Counted from the stretch's first letter, positions 47,447 through 58,009 are shown. The stretch: 64,000 nucleotides of DNA from Pseudomonas sp. P5_109 (GCF_034009455.1 NZ_CP125380.1:2211001-2275000); one strand, 5' to 3'. Made by a program: numbers and translations. Notes: generated from the letters alone by a model not told the origin.

Positions 47447-48083
47447 GGCATACAAACAGCGCATGGTTGGCGCCCTGGTGTTGGTCGCGCTGGCGGTGAT
47501 TTTTCTGCCGATGCTGTTTTCCCGCCAGGACGAACAGCGCCAGGTGACGGTCGAAGCGCCTGCGGCTCCGCAGGCGCCTGCGATGCCCCAGGTGCAGGTC
47601 GAGCCCGTGGTGGTGCCCGAGCCACAAGCCTTGCCTCAGGAACCCGTGCCGAGCGATGACGAAATCGCCCAGCAGGAATCGGCGGTGCCAGCTGCGCCGG
47701 TGGCTGCAGTGCCAGCAGCCAAACCGCCTGCACCCGCGCCGGTCCCGGCTCTGGCGGCCAAACCTGCAACAGCGCCTGCCCAGCCGATCACCGCGGCACC
47801 GGGCAAGCCGGACACCACGCAAAGCCGTGTCGACGCCAATGGCCTGTCTGTCAGCTGGTCGGTGCAACTGGCCAGCCTGGCGAATCGTGAAAGCGCGGAA
47901 AAACTTCAGAAAACCCTGCGCAGCCAGGGTTACAACGCCTACATCCGTACCGCCGACGGCAAAAACCGGGTGTTTGTCGGGCCGCTGATCGAGCGCGCCG
48001 AAGCCGACCGGCTGCGTGACTTGCTGAACCGCCAGCAGAACCTCAAGGGCTTTGTCGTGCGCTTTCAACCGGAGCGTGGCTAA
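47430..48083 (+). CDS. dedD: SPOR-domain cell-division protein (DedD-like)
   Basis: The 217-residue protein starts at the ATG at 47430, overlapping folC by 17 bases. It has a short cytoplasmic end ([11 protein letters not shown]), one membrane helix (about 12-32, MVGALVLVALAVIFLPMLFS), a long Pro/Ala-rich periplasmic linker, and a C-terminal SPOR domain (about 140-215, WSVQLASLANRESAEKLQKT). SPOR domains bind denuded glycans at the septum. The gene order folC-dedD-cvpA-purF matches E. coli and supports the name. Confidence 0.9.
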   Translation: MALLDKAYKQRMVGALVLVALAVIFLPMLFSRQDEQRQVTVEAPAAPQAPAMPQVQVEPVVVPEPQALPQEPVPSDDEIAQQESAVPAAPVAAVPAAKPPAPAPVPALAAKPATAPAQPITAAPGKPDTTQSRVDANGLSVSWSVQLASLANRESAEKLQKTLRSQGYNAYIRTADGKNRVFVGPLIERAEADRLRDLLNRQQNLKGFVVRFQPERG

Positions 48084-48181
48084 AACTATCGCCCCGATAT
48101 GCAATGCACTGACAATCGCAGCTTACCGATAAGCATGGGCTCTGCTAAAATGCGCCGCCTTATCCGTCTGTAGGCTGCACT

Positions 48182-48742
48182 GTGCCATTTACCTGGGTTG
48201 ACTGGGCGATCGTAGCAATCGTCGCCATCTCCGCATTGATCAGTCTGAGCCGCGGCTTCGTCACAGAAGCACTGTCGCTGCTGACCTGGATCATCGCAGG
48301 GGTCGTTGCCTGGATGTTCGGTGGTTCACTGTCCGAGTACCTCGGTGGGTACATTCAAACGCCATCAGCCCGTATAATCACGGGCTGTGCCATCATGTTT
48401 GTCGCCACTTTAATCGTAGGCGCCATGATCAATTATCTTATCGGCGAACTGGTTCGCGTCACCGGGCTCTCCGGGACCGACCGATTCCTCGGCATGGCCT
48501 TCGGCGCCGCGCGTGGCGGGTTGCTGGTGGTCATTGCCGTCGGGCTGTTGAGCCTGGGGCCGGTACAGCAGGACGGGTGGTGGAAAGAGTCACAGCTCGT
48601 GCCAAAATTTCTATTGGTCGCCGACTGGTCCAAAAACCTGATCCTCGGGTGGAGCAGTCAGTGGCTTGCCAGCGGAATCAGCGTACCCGCTGATATTCCG
48701 TTCAAGGAGCAACTCTTGCCGATGGCCAAAACGCCTCAGTGA
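48182..48742 (+). CDS. cvpA: CvpA family membrane protein
   Basis: The 186-residue protein starts with a GTG at 48182. It has four hydrophobic segments and the CvpA signatures WVDWAIVAIVAISALISLSRG near the N-terminus and GTDRFLGMAFGAARGGLLV. E. coli CvpA is required for colicin V production; its general role seems linked to the envelope. It lies directly upstream of purF, the classic arrangement. A TAAAAT -10-like box lies at about 48145-48150. Confidence 0.93.
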   Translation: MPFTWVDWAIVAIVAISALISLSRGFVTEALSLLTWIIAGVVAWMFGGSLSEYLGGYIQTPSARIITGCAIMFVATLIVGAMINYLIGELVRVTGLSGTDRFLGMAFGAARGGLLVVIAVGLLSLGPVQQDGWWKESQLVPKFLLVADWSKNLILGWSSQWLASGISVPADIPFKEQLLPMAKTPQ

Positions 48743-48783
48743 GTGGTGCTCAGTTCAGATCCATTAAGTAGGGGTTGCGTCGC

Positions 48784-50289
48784 ATGTGTGGCATCGTCGG
48801 TATCGTCGGTAAGTCGAACGTCAATCAGGCGCTGTATGACGCGCTAACCGTCCTCCAGCACCGCGGCCAGGACGCTGCCGGTATCGTGACCAGTCATGAT
48901 GGCCGGTTATTCCTGCGCAAGGACAACGGCCTGGTGCGTGACGTGTTCCAGCAGCGTCACATGCAGCGCCTGGTCGGTCACATGGGCATCGGCCATGTGC
49001 GTTATCCGACCGCGGGCAGCTCGACCTCGGCCGAAGCTCAACCGTTTTACGTCAACTCGCCTTACGGCATCACCCTGGCGCACAACGGTAACCTGACCAA
49101 CGTTGAACAGCTGGCCAAGGAGATTTACGAATCTGACCTGCGCCACGTCAACACCAGCTCCGATTCGGAAGTGCTGCTCAACGTGTTCGCCCACGAACTG
49201 GCCCAGCGCGGCAAGTTGCAGCCGACCGAGGAAGATGTGTTTGCAGCGGTCACCGACGTGCACAACCGTTGCGTCGGTGGCTACGCCGTCGTGGCGATGA
49301 TCACCGGCTACGGCATCGTCGGTTTCCGCGACCCGCACGGCATCCGCCCGATCGTGTTCGGCCAGCGTCACACCGATGAAGGCGTCGAGTACATGATCGC
49401 CTCGGAAAGCGTTTCCCTGGACGTGCTCGGCTTCACCCTGATTCGCGACCTGGCGCCAGGCGAAGCGGTCTACATCACTGAAGAGGGCAAGCTGTACACA
49501 CGTCAGTGCGCGACCAACCCGTCCCTGACCCCGTGCATCTTCGAACACGTCTACCTGGCGCGTCCGGATTCGATCATCGACGGCGTATCGGTCTACAAGG
49601 CCCGCCTGCGCATGGGTGAGAAACTGGCCGAGAAGATCCAGCGCGAGCGTCCGGATCACGATATCGACGTGGTCATCCCGATTCCGGACACCAGCCGCAC
49701 CGCCGCGCTGGAACTGGCGAACCACCTGGGCGTGAAGTTCCGCGAAGGCTTCGTGAAGAACCGCTACATCGGCCGGACCTTCATCATGCCGGGCCAGGCT
49801 GCGCGCAAGAAATCCGTACGGCAGAAACTCAACGCCATCGAGCTGGAATTCCGCGGCAAGAACGTGATGCTGGTGGATGACTCCATCGTTCGCGGTACCA
49901 CGTGCAAGCAGATCATCCAGATGGCCCGCGAAGCCGGTGCCAAGAACGTCTACTTCTGCTCCGCGGCGCCAGCGGTTCGCTACCCGAACGTCTACGGCAT
50001 CGACATGCCGAGCGCTCACGAACTGATCGCCCACAATCGTTCGACCCAGGACGTGGCTGACCTGATCGGCGCCGACTGGCTGATCTATCAGGACCTGCCT
50101 GACTTGATCGAGGCGGTCGGTGGCGGCAAGATCAAGATCGACAAGTTCGATTGTGCGGTGTTCGACGGCCAGTACGTCACCGGCGACGTCGACGAGGCTT
50201 ACCTGAACAAGATCGAACAGGCACGCAACGATGCCTCTAAGGTCAAGACGCAGGCAGTCAGTGCGATCATCGACCTGTACAACAACTGA
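48784..50289 (+). CDS. purF: amidophosphoribosyltransferase
   Basis: The mature start [15 protein letters not shown] makes Cys2 the processed N-terminal nucleophile of the Ntn glutaminase domain; the ATG at 48784 is therefore chosen over one 9 bases upstream. The 501-residue protein also shows [22 protein letters not shown], and the PRPP-binding loop [16 protein letters not shown]. It makes phosphoribosylamine from PRPP and glutamine, the first committed step of purine synthesis. Confidence 0.98.
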   Translation: MCGIVGIVGKSNVNQALYDALTVLQHRGQDAAGIVTSHDGRLFLRKDNGLVRDVFQQRHMQRLVGHMGIGHVRYPTAGSSTSAEAQPFYVNSPYGITLAHNGNLTNVEQLAKEIYESDLRHVNTSSDSEVLLNVFAHELAQRGKLQPTEEDVFAAVTDVHNRCVGGYAVVAMITGYGIVGFRDPHGIRPIVFGQRHTDEGVEYMIASESVSLDVLGFTLIRDLAPGEAVYITEEGKLYTRQCATNPSLTPCIFEHVYLARPDSIIDGVSVYKARLRMGEKLAEKIQRERPDHDIDVVIPIPDTSRTAALELANHLGVKFREGFVKNRYIGRTFIMPGQAARKKSVRQKLNAIELEFRGKNVMLVDDSIVRGTTCKQIIQMAREAGAKNVYFCSAAPAVRYPNVYGIDMPSAHELIAHNRSTQDVADLIGADWLIYQDLPDLIEAVGGGKIKIDKFDCAVFDGQYVTGDVDEAYLNKIEQARNDASKVKTQAVSAIIDLYNN

Positions 50290-50296
50290 GTAATTA

Positions 50297-50319
50297 CCGG
50301 CCCTGAGGGGCCGGTTTTG
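50297..50319 (+). terminator. terminator after purF
   Basis: CCGGCCC and GGGCCGG pair around loop TGAGG (with a small overlap) and are followed by TTTTG, 8 bases after the purF stop. Confidence 0.8.
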
Positions 50320-50362
50320 TATCCGGCTTTTAATTTACGAGAATAGGGAAAGGGGTGACAGC

Positions 50363-51574
50363 ATGAGTCAGGATTGGGATGCCGGTCGGTTGGACAGCGA
50401 CCTCGAAGGCGTAGCGTTCGATACCCTGGCCGTACGTGCCGGTCAGCACCGTACGCCGGAAGGTGAACACGGTGATCCGATGTTCTTCACTTCCAGCTAT
50501 GTATTCCGCACCGCTGCCGACGCCGCCGCGCGTTTTGCCGGGGAAGTACCGGGCAACGTTTACTCGCGCTACACCAACCCGACCGTGCGCGCCTTCGAAG
50601 AGCGCATTGCCGCGCTGGAAAGCGCCGAGCAAGCCGTGGCCACCGCAACCGGCATGGCGGCCATCATGGCCGTGGTGATGAGCCTGTGCAGTGCTGGCGA
50701 TCACGTATTGGTGTCGCGCAGCGTGTTCGGCTCGACCATCAGCCTGTTCGAGAAGTACTTCAAGCGTTTCGGCATTGAGGTCGATTACGTGGCCCTGGCG
50801 GATTTGTCCGGCTGGGACGCGGCGATCAAGGCCAACACCAAGCTGCTGTTCGTCGAGTCGCCGTCCAACCCGCTGGCTGAGCTGGTCGACATCGCCGAAC
50901 TGGCGAAAATCGCTCACGCCAAAGGCGCGATGCTGGTGGTCGACAACTGCTTCTGCACCCCGGCATTGCAACAACCGCTGAAAATGGGTGCGGACATCGT
51001 CGTGCACTCGGCCACCAAGTTCATCGACGGCCAGGGTCGTTGCATGGGCGGCGTGGTCGCCGGTCGCAGCGAGCAGATGAAAGAAGTGGTGGGTTTCCTG
51101 CGTACCGCAGGGCCGACCCTGAGCCCGTTCAACGCCTGGATCTTCCTCAAGGGCCTGGAAACCCTGAACCTGCGGATGAAGGCGCATTGCGCCAACGCCC
51201 AGCAACTGGCCGAGTGGCTGGAGCAGCAGGACGGTATCGAGAAAGTCCATTACGCTGGCCTCAAGAGCCATCCGCAGCACGAACTGGCACTGCGCCAGCA
51301 GAAGGGCTTCGGTGCGGTCGTCAGTTTTGAAGTGAAGGGTGGTAAAGAGGGCGCCTGGCGCTTTATCGATGCCACGCGGCTGATTTCGATCACCGCCAAC
51401 CTGGGTGACAGCAAAACCACCATCACCCATCCGAGCACCACGTCCCATGGTCGTTTGGCACCGCAAGAGCGTGAAGCGGCGGGCATTCGCGACAGCCTGA
51501 TCCGCGTTGCGGTTGGCCTGGAAGACGTGGCGGACCTGCAAGCCGATCTGGCGCGCGGTCTGGCTGCGTTGTGA
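50363..51574 (+). CDS. metZ: O-succinylhomoserine sulfhydrylase
   Basis: The 403-residue protein is a Cys/Met metabolism PLP enzyme. It has [63 protein letters not shown] and the cofactor lysine K219 in [12 protein letters not shown]. In pseudomonads MetZ assimilates sulfide into O-succinylhomoserine to give homocysteine. The purF-metZ order is typical for Pseudomonas. The stop overlaps the next start (GTGA). Confidence 0.94.
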   Translation: MSQDWDAGRLDSDLEGVAFDTLAVRAGQHRTPEGEHGDPMFFTSSYVFRTAADAAARFAGEVPGNVYSRYTNPTVRAFEERIAALESAEQAVATATGMAAIMAVVMSLCSAGDHVLVSRSVFGSTISLFEKYFKRFGIEVDYVALADLSGWDAAIKANTKLLFVESPSNPLAELVDIAELAKIAHAKGAMLVVDNCFCTPALQQPLKMGADIVVHSATKFIDGQGRCMGGVVAGRSEQMKEVVGFLRTAGPTLSPFNAWIFLKGLETLNLRMKAHCANAQQLAEWLEQQDGIEKVHYAGLKSHPQHELALRQQKGFGAVVSFEVKGGKEGAWRFIDATRLISITANLGDSKTTITHPSTTSHGRLAPQEREAAGIRDSLIRVAVGLEDVADLQADLARGLAAL

Positions 51575-52347
51575 TCGAGTTGTCGGTGCCGGCCACCGGT
51601 TCGAATGGCCGTGTAGCCCTGGTGACCGGTGCTGCGCGCGGTATCGGCCTGGGGATCTCGGCCTGGCTGATCAGCGAAGGCTGGCAAGTCGTGCTGACGG
51701 ACCTGGATCGGGAGCGCGGTTCGAAAGTGGCGAAAGTGCTGGGCGATAGCGCCTGGTTCATCGCCATGGATGTCTCGAATGAAGGGCAGGTCGCGCTGGG
51801 CGTGGCCGAGGTGCTCGGCCAGTTCGGGCGCCTGGATGCGCTGGTCTGCAATGCCGCGGTGGCCGACCCGCACAACATCACCCTGGAAAGCCTGGATCTG
51901 GCGCACTGGAATCGGGTGTTGGCGGTGAACCTCAGTGGGCCGATGTTGCTGGCCAAACACTGTGCGCCGTACCTGCGCGCTCACAGCGGTGCCATCGTCA
52001 ACCTGGCCTCGACCCGGGCCGGGCAGTCGGAGCCCGACACCGAGGCCTATGCGGCGAGCAAGGGCGGTTTGTTGGCCCTGACTCACGCATTGGCCATCAG
52101 CCTTGGCCCGGAGATCCGGGTCAACGCGGTCAGCCCTGGCTGGATCGATGCGCGCGACCCCTCGGTGCGGCGTGCCGAACCGTTGACCGAAGCCGATCAT
52201 GCCCAGCATCCGGCGGGCAGGGTAGGGACGGTCGAGGATGTGGCGGCGATGGTGGCCTGGCTGCTGTCGAGGAATGCCGGATTTGTCACTGGCCAGGAAT
52301 TCGTGGTCGACGGCGGCATGACCAAGAAGATGATTTACAGCGAGTAG
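51571..52347 (+). CDS. short-chain dehydrogenase/reductase
   Basis: The 258-residue protein starts with a GTG that overlaps the metZ stop by 4 bases, so it is translationally coupled. It has the NAD(P) loop [16 protein letters not shown], the [12 protein letters not shown] motif, catalytic Ser in [20 protein letters not shown] with the Tyr and Lys of YAASKGG, and the tail [15 protein letters not shown]. Asp after the second strand (LTDLDRERG) suggests NAD. The substrate is unknown; coupling to metZ does not define it. Confidence 0.9.
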   Translation: MIELSVPATGSNGRVALVTGAARGIGLGISAWLISEGWQVVLTDLDRERGSKVAKVLGDSAWFIAMDVSNEGQVALGVAEVLGQFGRLDALVCNAAVADPHNITLESLDLAHWNRVLAVNLSGPMLLAKHCAPYLRAHSGAIVNLASTRAGQSEPDTEAYAASKGGLLALTHALAISLGPEIRVNAVSPGWIDARDPSVRRAEPLTEADHAQHPAGRVGTVEDVAAMVAWLLSRNAGFVTGQEFVVDGGMTKKMIYSE

Positions 52348-52389
52348 ATCGGTTCTTTCCTCAGGCATTGATGTTGAATGCACCGCCGT

Positions 52390-52455
52390 CTTCGCGAGCA
52401 AGCCCGCTCCCACATTGAAATGCGATCCACTGTGGGAACGGGCTTGCTCGCGAAA
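52390..52455. repeat. REPIN (GTGGGAGCGGGC type, inverted order)
   Basis: Arms CTTCGCGAGCAAGCCCGCTC and GAACGGGCTTGCTCGCGAA flank about 16 bases after the SDR gene; the right arm has one mismatch. Confidence 0.87.
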
Positions 52456-52528
52456 GCGGTTTGACTGTTGCTGATGCTGTTGCGATTGACTTGATTTTGT
52501 CTTTTTCAGAAAAACTTCAATCCTGCTA

Positions 52529-52557
52529 TTGACTTAGGTTCGCTACCTGCGTAAATT
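52529..52557 (+). promoter_or_regulatory. sigma-70 promoter of the tRNA-Val/Asp cluster
   Basis: TTGACT and TAAATT are separated by 17 bases, followed by a GC-rich discriminator (TCGCGGCC) and the tRNA-Val gene 22 bases downstream of the -10. Confidence 0.85.
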
Positions 52558-52579
52558 TCGCGGCCTCGGAGATGCAAAC

Positions 52580-52655
52580 GGGTGATTAGCTCAGCTGGGA
52601 GAGCGTCTGCCTTACAAGCAGAATGTCGGCGGTTCGATCCCGTCATCACCCACCA
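52580..52655 (+). tRNA. tRNA-Val (anticodon TAC)
   Basis: 76 bases with acceptor GGGTGAT/ATCACCC, D-arm GCTCAGCTGGGAGAGC, anticodon loop CTTACAA, T-loop TTCGATC and encoded CCA. Confidence 0.97.
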
Positions 52656-52708
52656 CTTCCGAGATACTTGCGAAAGCAAGAGGTAGGCTGAAATGCCTCC
52701 ACCGACGC

Positions 52709-52785
52709 GCAGCGGTAGTTCAGTCGGTTAGAATACCGGCCTGTCACGCCGGGGGTCGCGGGTTCGAGTCCCGTCCGCTGCGCCA
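52709..52785 (+). tRNA. tRNA-Asp (anticodon GTC), copy 1
   Basis: 77 bases with acceptor GCAGCGG/CCGCTGC, anticodon loop CTGTCAC, T-loop TTCGAGT and encoded CCA. Confidence 0.97.
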
Positions 52786-52879
52786 TTATTTACGAAGCAG
52801 ATTTCGATCTGGTTCGCGATTGAAAAGCACCGAAGCTTTCAATCACACGAGTTACTTGGACGAAAGTCCAAAGCGATAC

Positions 52880-52956
52880 GCAGCGGTAGTTCAGTCGGTT
52901 AGAATACCGGCCTGTCACGCCGGGGGTCGCGGGTTCGAGTCCCGTCCGCTGCGCCA
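52880..52956 (+). tRNA. tRNA-Asp (anticodon GTC), copy 2
   Basis: 77 bases, by eye identical to copy 1 and starting 171 bases further on. Confidence 0.97.
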
Positions 52957-53029
52957 TATCTGCCCCGAGGCCCACTGAACGCCTTGGAGCTACGAAGAAA
53001 CCGCTGGTTACTTCGAGTCGATAGCAAAG

Positions 53030-53057
53030 ACCCTGGTCGAAAGACCGGGGTTTTTTG
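53030..53057 (+). terminator. terminator of the tRNA-Val/Asp cluster
   Basis: CCCTGGTC and GACCGGGG form a stem around loop GAAA, followed by a six-base T run. Confidence 0.88.
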
Positions 53058-53088
53058 TTTCTGCGATTTAAGTTTTTGCGACCCGTTC

Positions 53089-53116
53089 TGCAGGAGCGAG
53101 CAAGCGCGCTCCTGCA
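53089..53116. repeat. single REP-like palindrome
   Basis: TGCAGGAGCG and CGCTCCTGCA are inverted around a short core with AGCAAGCG. It is a divergent single REP rather than a REPIN, near the end of the aldehyde dehydrogenase gene. Confidence 0.65.
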
Positions 53117-53136
53117 CGGTTGTTGGTATCCGGCAA

Positions 53137-54570
53137 TCAGCCTTGCAAATACACCGCATGAGTATGGGTGTACTCATACAACCCATGCTTACCATCCGCA
53201 CCACCAATCCCCGATTTGCGCACGCCGGCATGGAAACCCTGCATCGCTTCGAAATTTTCGCGATTGACGTAGGTTTCGCCAAAATCCAGCTCACGCATCG
53301 CCTGCATGGTTTTGCTCAGGTCGCGGGTGTAGATCGACGAAGTCAGGCCATATTCGCAGTCGTTGGCCATGGCGATGGCTTCGTCCAGGTCATCGACGAT
53401 TTGGATCGGCAACACCGGACCGAAAATTTCTTCGCGCATGATCTCCATGTCGGCACGGCAACCGGCCAATACGGTGGGCTGGAAATGGAAGCCATAGGGC
53501 AGGTCGGCAATCTGTCCACCGCTGATCAGGCTGGCGCCCTGGCTCAACGCGTTGCGGACCTTGCGGTTGACGCTGTCCAGGCCCTGGCGATTGATCAGCG
53601 GACCCATTTCGACATCAGGCTGCGCAATCGGATCGCCGTAGCGGGTCGCGCTCATGGCCGCGGCGATGCGCTCGATAAATTGATCCGCCACCTTGCGCTC
53701 GACGTACACCCGCTCGGCGCAGTTGCACACCTGCCCGCTGTTGATGATCCGCGAATCGCGGATCGCCCTCACCGCAAGGTCGAGGTTTGCATCCGCCAGC
53801 ACAATGGCCGGCGCCTTGCCGCCCAGCTCCAGATTGAGCTTGGTGATGTTTGGCGCGGCAGCGGCCATGATCCGCGAGCCGGTGTCGACGCTGCCGGTGA
53901 AGCTGATCATGTCCACACCTTTGTGCGCGCTCAGTGCCGAGCCCACTCGACCGTCACCGCAAACCACGTTGAATACGCCGGCCGGCAAGTCGGTTTCGGC
54001 CACCAGTCGGGCGAATTCGAAACAATTGTTCGGGGTTTCTTCGCTGGGCTTGATGACGATGGTGTTGCCGGTCAGCAGGGCCGGGGCCATCTTGCGGGCG
54101 ATCAGGAAGAAGGGGAAATTCCACGGCAGGATCCCGGCCACCACGCCCAACGGTTTGCGGAACAGGAAGATGTTTTCGTTCTGGCGGTCGCTGGTGATGA
54201 TTTCGCCTTCGATGCGCCGGGCCCATTCGGCCATGTAGTCCAGGTAGTCGGCGGTGAAGTTCACCTCGACTTCCGCCAGGCCACTGATCTTGCCTTGTTC
54301 CAGGGTGATGGTGCGCGCGAGGTGCGCAACGTTTTCCCGCAGCTTGGCCGCAATGCGGCGCAAGTAACCGGCGCGCTCGTTCGCCGGTTTGCGTGTCCAG
54401 TCTTTTTGCGCGGAGCGGGCGGCAGCGAGGGCGCGGTCGACGTCTTCGGCGGTCGAAGCCGGGACTTTCGACAGCACGGCTCCGGTGGCCGGGTTGATCA
54501 CATCGAGGTGGGCAGCGCTGGCCACGAACTGGCCGTTGATGAAGTTTTCGTAAACAGGCACGGACGGCAT
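53137..54570 (-). CDS. aldA: lactaldehyde/glycolaldehyde dehydrogenase (AldA type)
   Basis: The ATG at 54570 gives 477 residues, against 479 in E. coli AldA. Long stretches follow AldA as I recall it: LPWNFPFFLIARKMAPALL, SRIINSGQVCNCAERVYV with the catalytic Cys, FTADYLDYMAEWARR, and the C-terminal NRENFEAMQGFHAG and KSGIGGADGKHGL. It should oxidise L-lactaldehyde to L-lactate with NAD. It is the last gene of a leftward set with RhmA-, RhmD- and RhmT-like genes, where lactaldehyde is the aldolase product. This context supports the function. Confidence 0.92.
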   Translation of the reverse strand: MPSVPVYENFINGQFVASAAHLDVINPATGAVLSKVPASTAEDVDRALAAARSAQKDWTRKPANERAGYLRRIAAKLRENVAHLARTITLEQGKISGLAEVEVNFTADYLDYMAEWARRIEGEIITSDRQNENIFLFRKPLGVVAGILPWNFPFFLIARKMAPALLTGNTIVIKPSEETPNNCFEFARLVAETDLPAGVFNVVCGDGRVGSALSAHKGVDMISFTGSVDTGSRIMAAAAPNITKLNLELGGKAPAIVLADANLDLAVRAIRDSRIINSGQVCNCAERVYVERKVADQFIERIAAAMSATRYGDPIAQPDVEMGPLINRQGLDSVNRKVRNALSQGASLISGGQIADLPYGFHFQPTVLAGCRADMEIMREEIFGPVLPIQIVDDLDEAIAMANDCEYGLTSSIYTRDLSKTMQAMRELDFGETYVNRENFEAMQGFHAGVRKSGIGGADGKHGLYEYTHTHAVYLQG

Positions 54571-54589
54571 GGTGCGACTCCTTGGCAGA

Positions 54590-55390
54590 TCAGTAAGTGC
54601 GTGACGGTGCTTGAGCGCTGGCGGGTTCGCGATAGCGGGCGAGGGTGGCCATGGCGCCTTGGCGCAGCAGGCTGATGTCGATGGCCACCGCAATGAACTG
54701 GCAGCCCCAGCGCTGGTAGCGGCGTGCGTCTTCTTCGTTGGGGGCGAGAATCCCGCAGGCCTTGCCCGCCGCCAGCGTGGCGTTCACGGCATGTTGAATC
54801 CGCTCCTGGACTTGCGGGTGGCCGGGGTTGCCGGCATGGCCCAGGCCGATCGACAAATCCGCCGGCCCGATAAACACCGCATCCACGCCCTCGACGGCGG
54901 CGATCGCTGCGACGTTTTCCACGCCGGTGCGCGATTCCACCTGCACGATCAGGCACAGTTGTTCGTGAGCGGTATTGAGATAGTCCGGCACGCCGTCCCA
55001 GCGGGTGGCGCGGGTCAGGCCACCGCCGACTCCGCGAATGCCGTGGGGCGGGTAGCGCATGGCGCGCACCAGTGCCTGTGCCTGCTCGGCGGTTTCGACC
55101 ATCGGGATCATCAGCGTCTGTGCGCCGACATCCAGCAATTGCTTGATCAGGTTGGCGTCACCATTCACCGCGCGCACCACCGGCGCGGTCGAGTAAGGCG
55201 CCACGGCCTGCAACTGAGCGAGTACGCCGGGCACTGTATTTGGCGCGTGCTCACCATCGATCAGCATCCAGTCGTAACCGGTGGTGGCGACGATCTCGGC
55301 GGCGTAGCCGGTGGCGAACCCGGCCCAGATTCCGTACCGGGTTTCGCTGTTGTTCAGCGCGGCTTTAAACGCGTTTTGCGGCATGTTCAT
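54590..55390 (-). CDS. rhmA: 2-keto-3-deoxy-L-rhamnonate aldolase (HpcH/HpaI family)
   Basis: The ATG at 55390 follows GGAG and gives 266 residues. The class II aldolase motifs are TSGYDW-like ATTGYDWMLIDGEHAPNTV with catalytic and metal-binding residues, GAQTLMIPMVETAEQA, RYPPHGIRGVG, VQVESRTGVENV, and GVDAVFIGPADLSIGLG. The pattern matches E. coli RhmA (YfaU). It splits 2-keto-3-deoxy-L-rhamnonate into pyruvate and L-lactaldehyde. It lies between the dehydratase and lactaldehyde dehydrogenase genes, which fits that role. Confidence 0.9.
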   Translation of the reverse strand: MNMPQNAFKAALNNSETRYGIWAGFATGYAAEIVATTGYDWMLIDGEHAPNTVPGVLAQLQAVAPYSTAPVVRAVNGDANLIKQLLDVGAQTLMIPMVETAEQAQALVRAMRYPPHGIRGVGGGLTRATRWDGVPDYLNTAHEQLCLIVQVESRTGVENVAAIAAVEGVDAVFIGPADLSIGLGHAGNPGHPQVQERIQHAVNATLAAGKACGILAPNEEDARRYQRWGCQFIAVAIDISLLRQGAMATLARYREPASAQAPSRTY

Positions 55391-55404
55391 GTCGAACTCC
55401 TTTC

Positions 55405-56589
55405 TCAGCGGTTGTACGGCCGATGCAGTTGGCATTCCGGGTTGAGGGTCACGCCGAAACCTGGCTGGTCGAGTGCCGACAGGCGCATGCGGCCATTGAC
55501 CGGCACCGGTTCGCCGAGCAATTGCGGATGGAACATCGGCACCACTTCGTCGGCCTTCGGCGCCATCATCAGGAACTCGGCGAACGGGCTGTTATGCCGG
55601 GTGGCGACGAAGTGGTAGCTGTACACCGACGAACCGTGAGGGATGACCAGCGCGTTGTGGGCGTCGGCCAGGGCGGAGATCTTCACCAGTTCAGTGATCC
55701 CGCCGCACCAGCCGACATCCGGCTGGATGATGTCGCAGCAACCCATCTCCAGCAGCATGCGAAAGCCCCAGCGCGTGGCTTCGTGTTCGCCTGTGGTCAC
55801 CAGCATGCCCTTGGGTACGTTGTTGCGCAGGGCCGCGTAGCCCCAGTAATCGTCAGGCGGCAGGGCTTCCTCGATCCACTTCAAACCGTATTCGTGGGCG
55901 CCGACCGCCAGTTTGGTGGCGTAGTTGAGGTCCAGGCTCATCCAGCAATCGAGCATCAGCCAGAAGTCCGGGCCGACGCGTTCGCGCATGGTCGCCAGTT
56001 CTTCGAGGTTCTTGCGCAGGCCTTCCTCGCCTTCGGCCGGGCCGTGGTGCAGTGGCATCTTGCCGCCGATGAAGCCCATTTTCTGCGCCAGGTCCGGGCG
56101 GGCGCCGGTGGCGTAGAACTGCAATTCGTCGCGCACCGCACCGCCGAGCAACTGGTGCACGGGCTCCTGGCGGATCTTGCCGAGCAAGTCCCAGAGCGCC
56201 AGGTCGACGCCTGAGATTGTGTTGATGACGATGCCCTTGCGCCCGTAATACAGGGTCGACTGGTACATCTGGTCCCAGATTTTTTCGATGTCGGTGACAC
56301 GAGCACCTTCGAGGAAGCGCGCCAGATGCTTCTCGACGATGTAGGCGGCAGGCTCGCCGCCCGTGGTCACGGCAAAGCCGACGGTGCCGTCGCTGGCTTC
56401 GATTTCCACCACCAGGGTGCCGAGCACGTTGATGCCGAAGGTGCGGCGACTCTGGCGGTACTCCGGGTATTTGCTCATTGGCGTGGCAATGTGATCGTCG
56501 ATCCAGTGGCCGTCGGCTTGGTCGTGATAATCCGCGCCGCCGCCTCGCAGAGTGAAAGCGCGGACGTGTTTGATGGTTGGAATGCCCAT
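55405..56589 (-). CDS. rhmD: L-rhamnonate dehydratase
   Basis: The 394-residue enolase-superfamily enzyme has [56 protein letters not shown], the metal-binding [10 protein letters not shown], and [14 protein letters not shown] followed by the His-containing [12 protein letters not shown]. These follow E. coli RhmD (YfaW) closely in memory. It removes water from L-rhamnonate to give 2-keto-3-deoxy-L-rhamnonate. It lies 14 bases before the aldolase gene in one operon. Confidence 0.93.
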   Translation of the reverse strand: MGIPTIKHVRAFTLRGGGADYHDQADGHWIDDHIATPMSKYPEYRQSRRTFGINVLGTLVVEIEASDGTVGFAVTTGGEPAAYIVEKHLARFLEGARVTDIEKIWDQMYQSTLYYGRKGIVINTISGVDLALWDLLGKIRQEPVHQLLGGAVRDELQFYATGARPDLAQKMGFIGGKMPLHHGPAEGEEGLRKNLEELATMRERVGPDFWLMLDCWMSLDLNYATKLAVGAHEYGLKWIEEALPPDDYWGYAALRNNVPKGMLVTTGEHEATRWGFRMLLEMGCCDIIQPDVGWCGGITELVKISALADAHNALVIPHGSSVYSYHFVATRHNSPFAEFLMMAPKADEVVPMFHPQLLGEPVPVNGRMRLSALDQPGFGVTLNPECQLHRPYNR

Positions 56590-56622
56590 GGTGTGATTCC
56601 TTTTGTTAAACGGCGGTCAGGT

Positions 56623-57918
56623 TTAAACGGTGGCCGGTTTGTTCGAGGCTTTATGGCCGGGCGCGCGTATGCCCAGCACCAGCAACGCGGCGATGACGGT
56701 GGTAGCGGACAGCACGTACAGGCCTGCTGCCGGGGAATGGAAGGCGCCTTCGGCCCAGTTCTTCAGCACCGGGGCGATGAAGCCACCGAGGGCGCCGAAC
56801 GAGTTGATCAGGGCAATCCCGGCTGCAGCGGCGCTGCCGGCGAGGTAGCTGGAGGGGAAGGTCCAGAACACCGGTTGCACGGCGATGAAGCCGGAGGCGG
56901 CAAAGCACAGGGCGATGATCCCCAGCAGCGGGTTGCTGAAGGTCACCGAGCAGGCGATCCCGGCGGCGGCCATGAGCAAGGTCAGGCAGGCAGTGCGGCG
57001 ACGTTCGCCGGTGCGGTCGCTGTAGCCGGGGATCAGGTAGGCGGCGATCAATGCGCAAATCCATGGAATCGCGGTGACCAGTCCGACCATCAAGCCGACC
57101 TTGGTGCCGAGCAATCCGCCAACTTGAGTCGGCAGGTAAAACACCACACCGTAGACGCTGGCCTGGATCAGCAGATAAATCAGGCACAGGTACAGCACCG
57201 AGGGTTGGCAAATCACGTTGAGCAGGCTACGGCCGTGGTTCTGTTTATGGCTGTCTTCCTGATCGAGCAGGCTCTGTACTTGCTGGCGTTCCTCGACGGT
57301 CAGCCACTTGGCATCGGCCGGGCGATTGTCCAGGTACCAGTAGGCCCAGATGCCCACCGCCGTGGCCATCAAGCCTTCAACAGCGAACAGCCACTGCCAG
57401 CCATGGAAACCGGCAAAGCCATCCAGTTCCAGCAGCAGGCCGGACAGCGGACTGCCGAAGATGAACGCCAGCGGCGCACCGAAGTAGAAGAAACCCATGG
57501 CCTTGCCGCGCACGGCGCTGGGGAACCAGTAGGTGAGGTAGAGGATCACGCCGGGGAAGAAGCCGGCTTCGGCCACGCCCAGCAGGAAACGCAGGACGTA
57601 GAAGCTGGTTTCGCTGTGGGCGAAGACCATGGCGGCGGAGACCAGGCCCCAGGTGACCATGATGCGGCACATCCACAGGCGCGCGCCGACGCGGTGCAGG
57701 ATCAGGTTGCTTGGCACTTCGAGCAGTGCGTAACCGACGAAGAACACGCCGGCGCCGAAGGCAAAGGCGGCGTCGCTGATGTTGGTATCGGCCTGGAAGG
57801 CTTGCTTGGCGAACCCGACGTTGGCGCGGTCGAGGAAGGCCATGATGTACATCAGCAGGAGAAACGGCAGCAGCCGCCAGGAAATTTTGGCGAGCAGAGG
57901 CGCGGGTAGAGTCTTCAT
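56623..57918 (-). CDS. MFS sugar-acid transporter, probable L-rhamnonate importer (RhmT-like)
   Basis: From the ATG at 57918, after AAAGGA, the product is 431 residues with about 12 membrane segments. It has the anion:cation symporter features LLMYIMAFLDRANVGFAKQAF, GVFFVGYALLEVPSNLIL and LRFLLGVAEAGFFPGVILYL. Such ACS-family carriers import carboxylates and sugar acids with protons. It starts the operon leading into rhmD, so L-rhamnonate is the expected substrate. A start 24 bases upstream is possible. Confidence 0.87.
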   Translation of the reverse strand: MKTLPAPLLAKISWRLLPFLLLMYIMAFLDRANVGFAKQAFQADTNISDAAFAFGAGVFFVGYALLEVPSNLILHRVGARLWMCRIMVTWGLVSAAMVFAHSETSFYVLRFLLGVAEAGFFPGVILYLTYWFPSAVRGKAMGFFYFGAPLAFIFGSPLSGLLLELDGFAGFHGWQWLFAVEGLMATAVGIWAYWYLDNRPADAKWLTVEERQQVQSLLDQEDSHKQNHGRSLLNVICQPSVLYLCLIYLLIQASVYGVVFYLPTQVGGLLGTKVGLMVGLVTAIPWICALIAAYLIPGYSDRTGERRRTACLTLLMAAAGIACSVTFSNPLLGIIALCFAASGFIAVQPVFWTFPSSYLAGSAAAAGIALINSFGALGGFIAPVLKNWAEGAFHSPAAGLYVLSATTVIAALLVLGIRAPGHKASNKPATV

Positions 57919-58009
57919 CGCAGTTTTCCTTTGGTAGGGCATTTGTTCTTATGGGGAAGACTGTACGGCCGCTGATCGATGCGTTACAAATCGAATCTAG
58001 CTCACAACT

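Noticed and set aside
52790..53294. Leftward frames across the tRNA-Asp region
   Set aside because: They read through tRNA complements and a terminator and have no conserved motifs.
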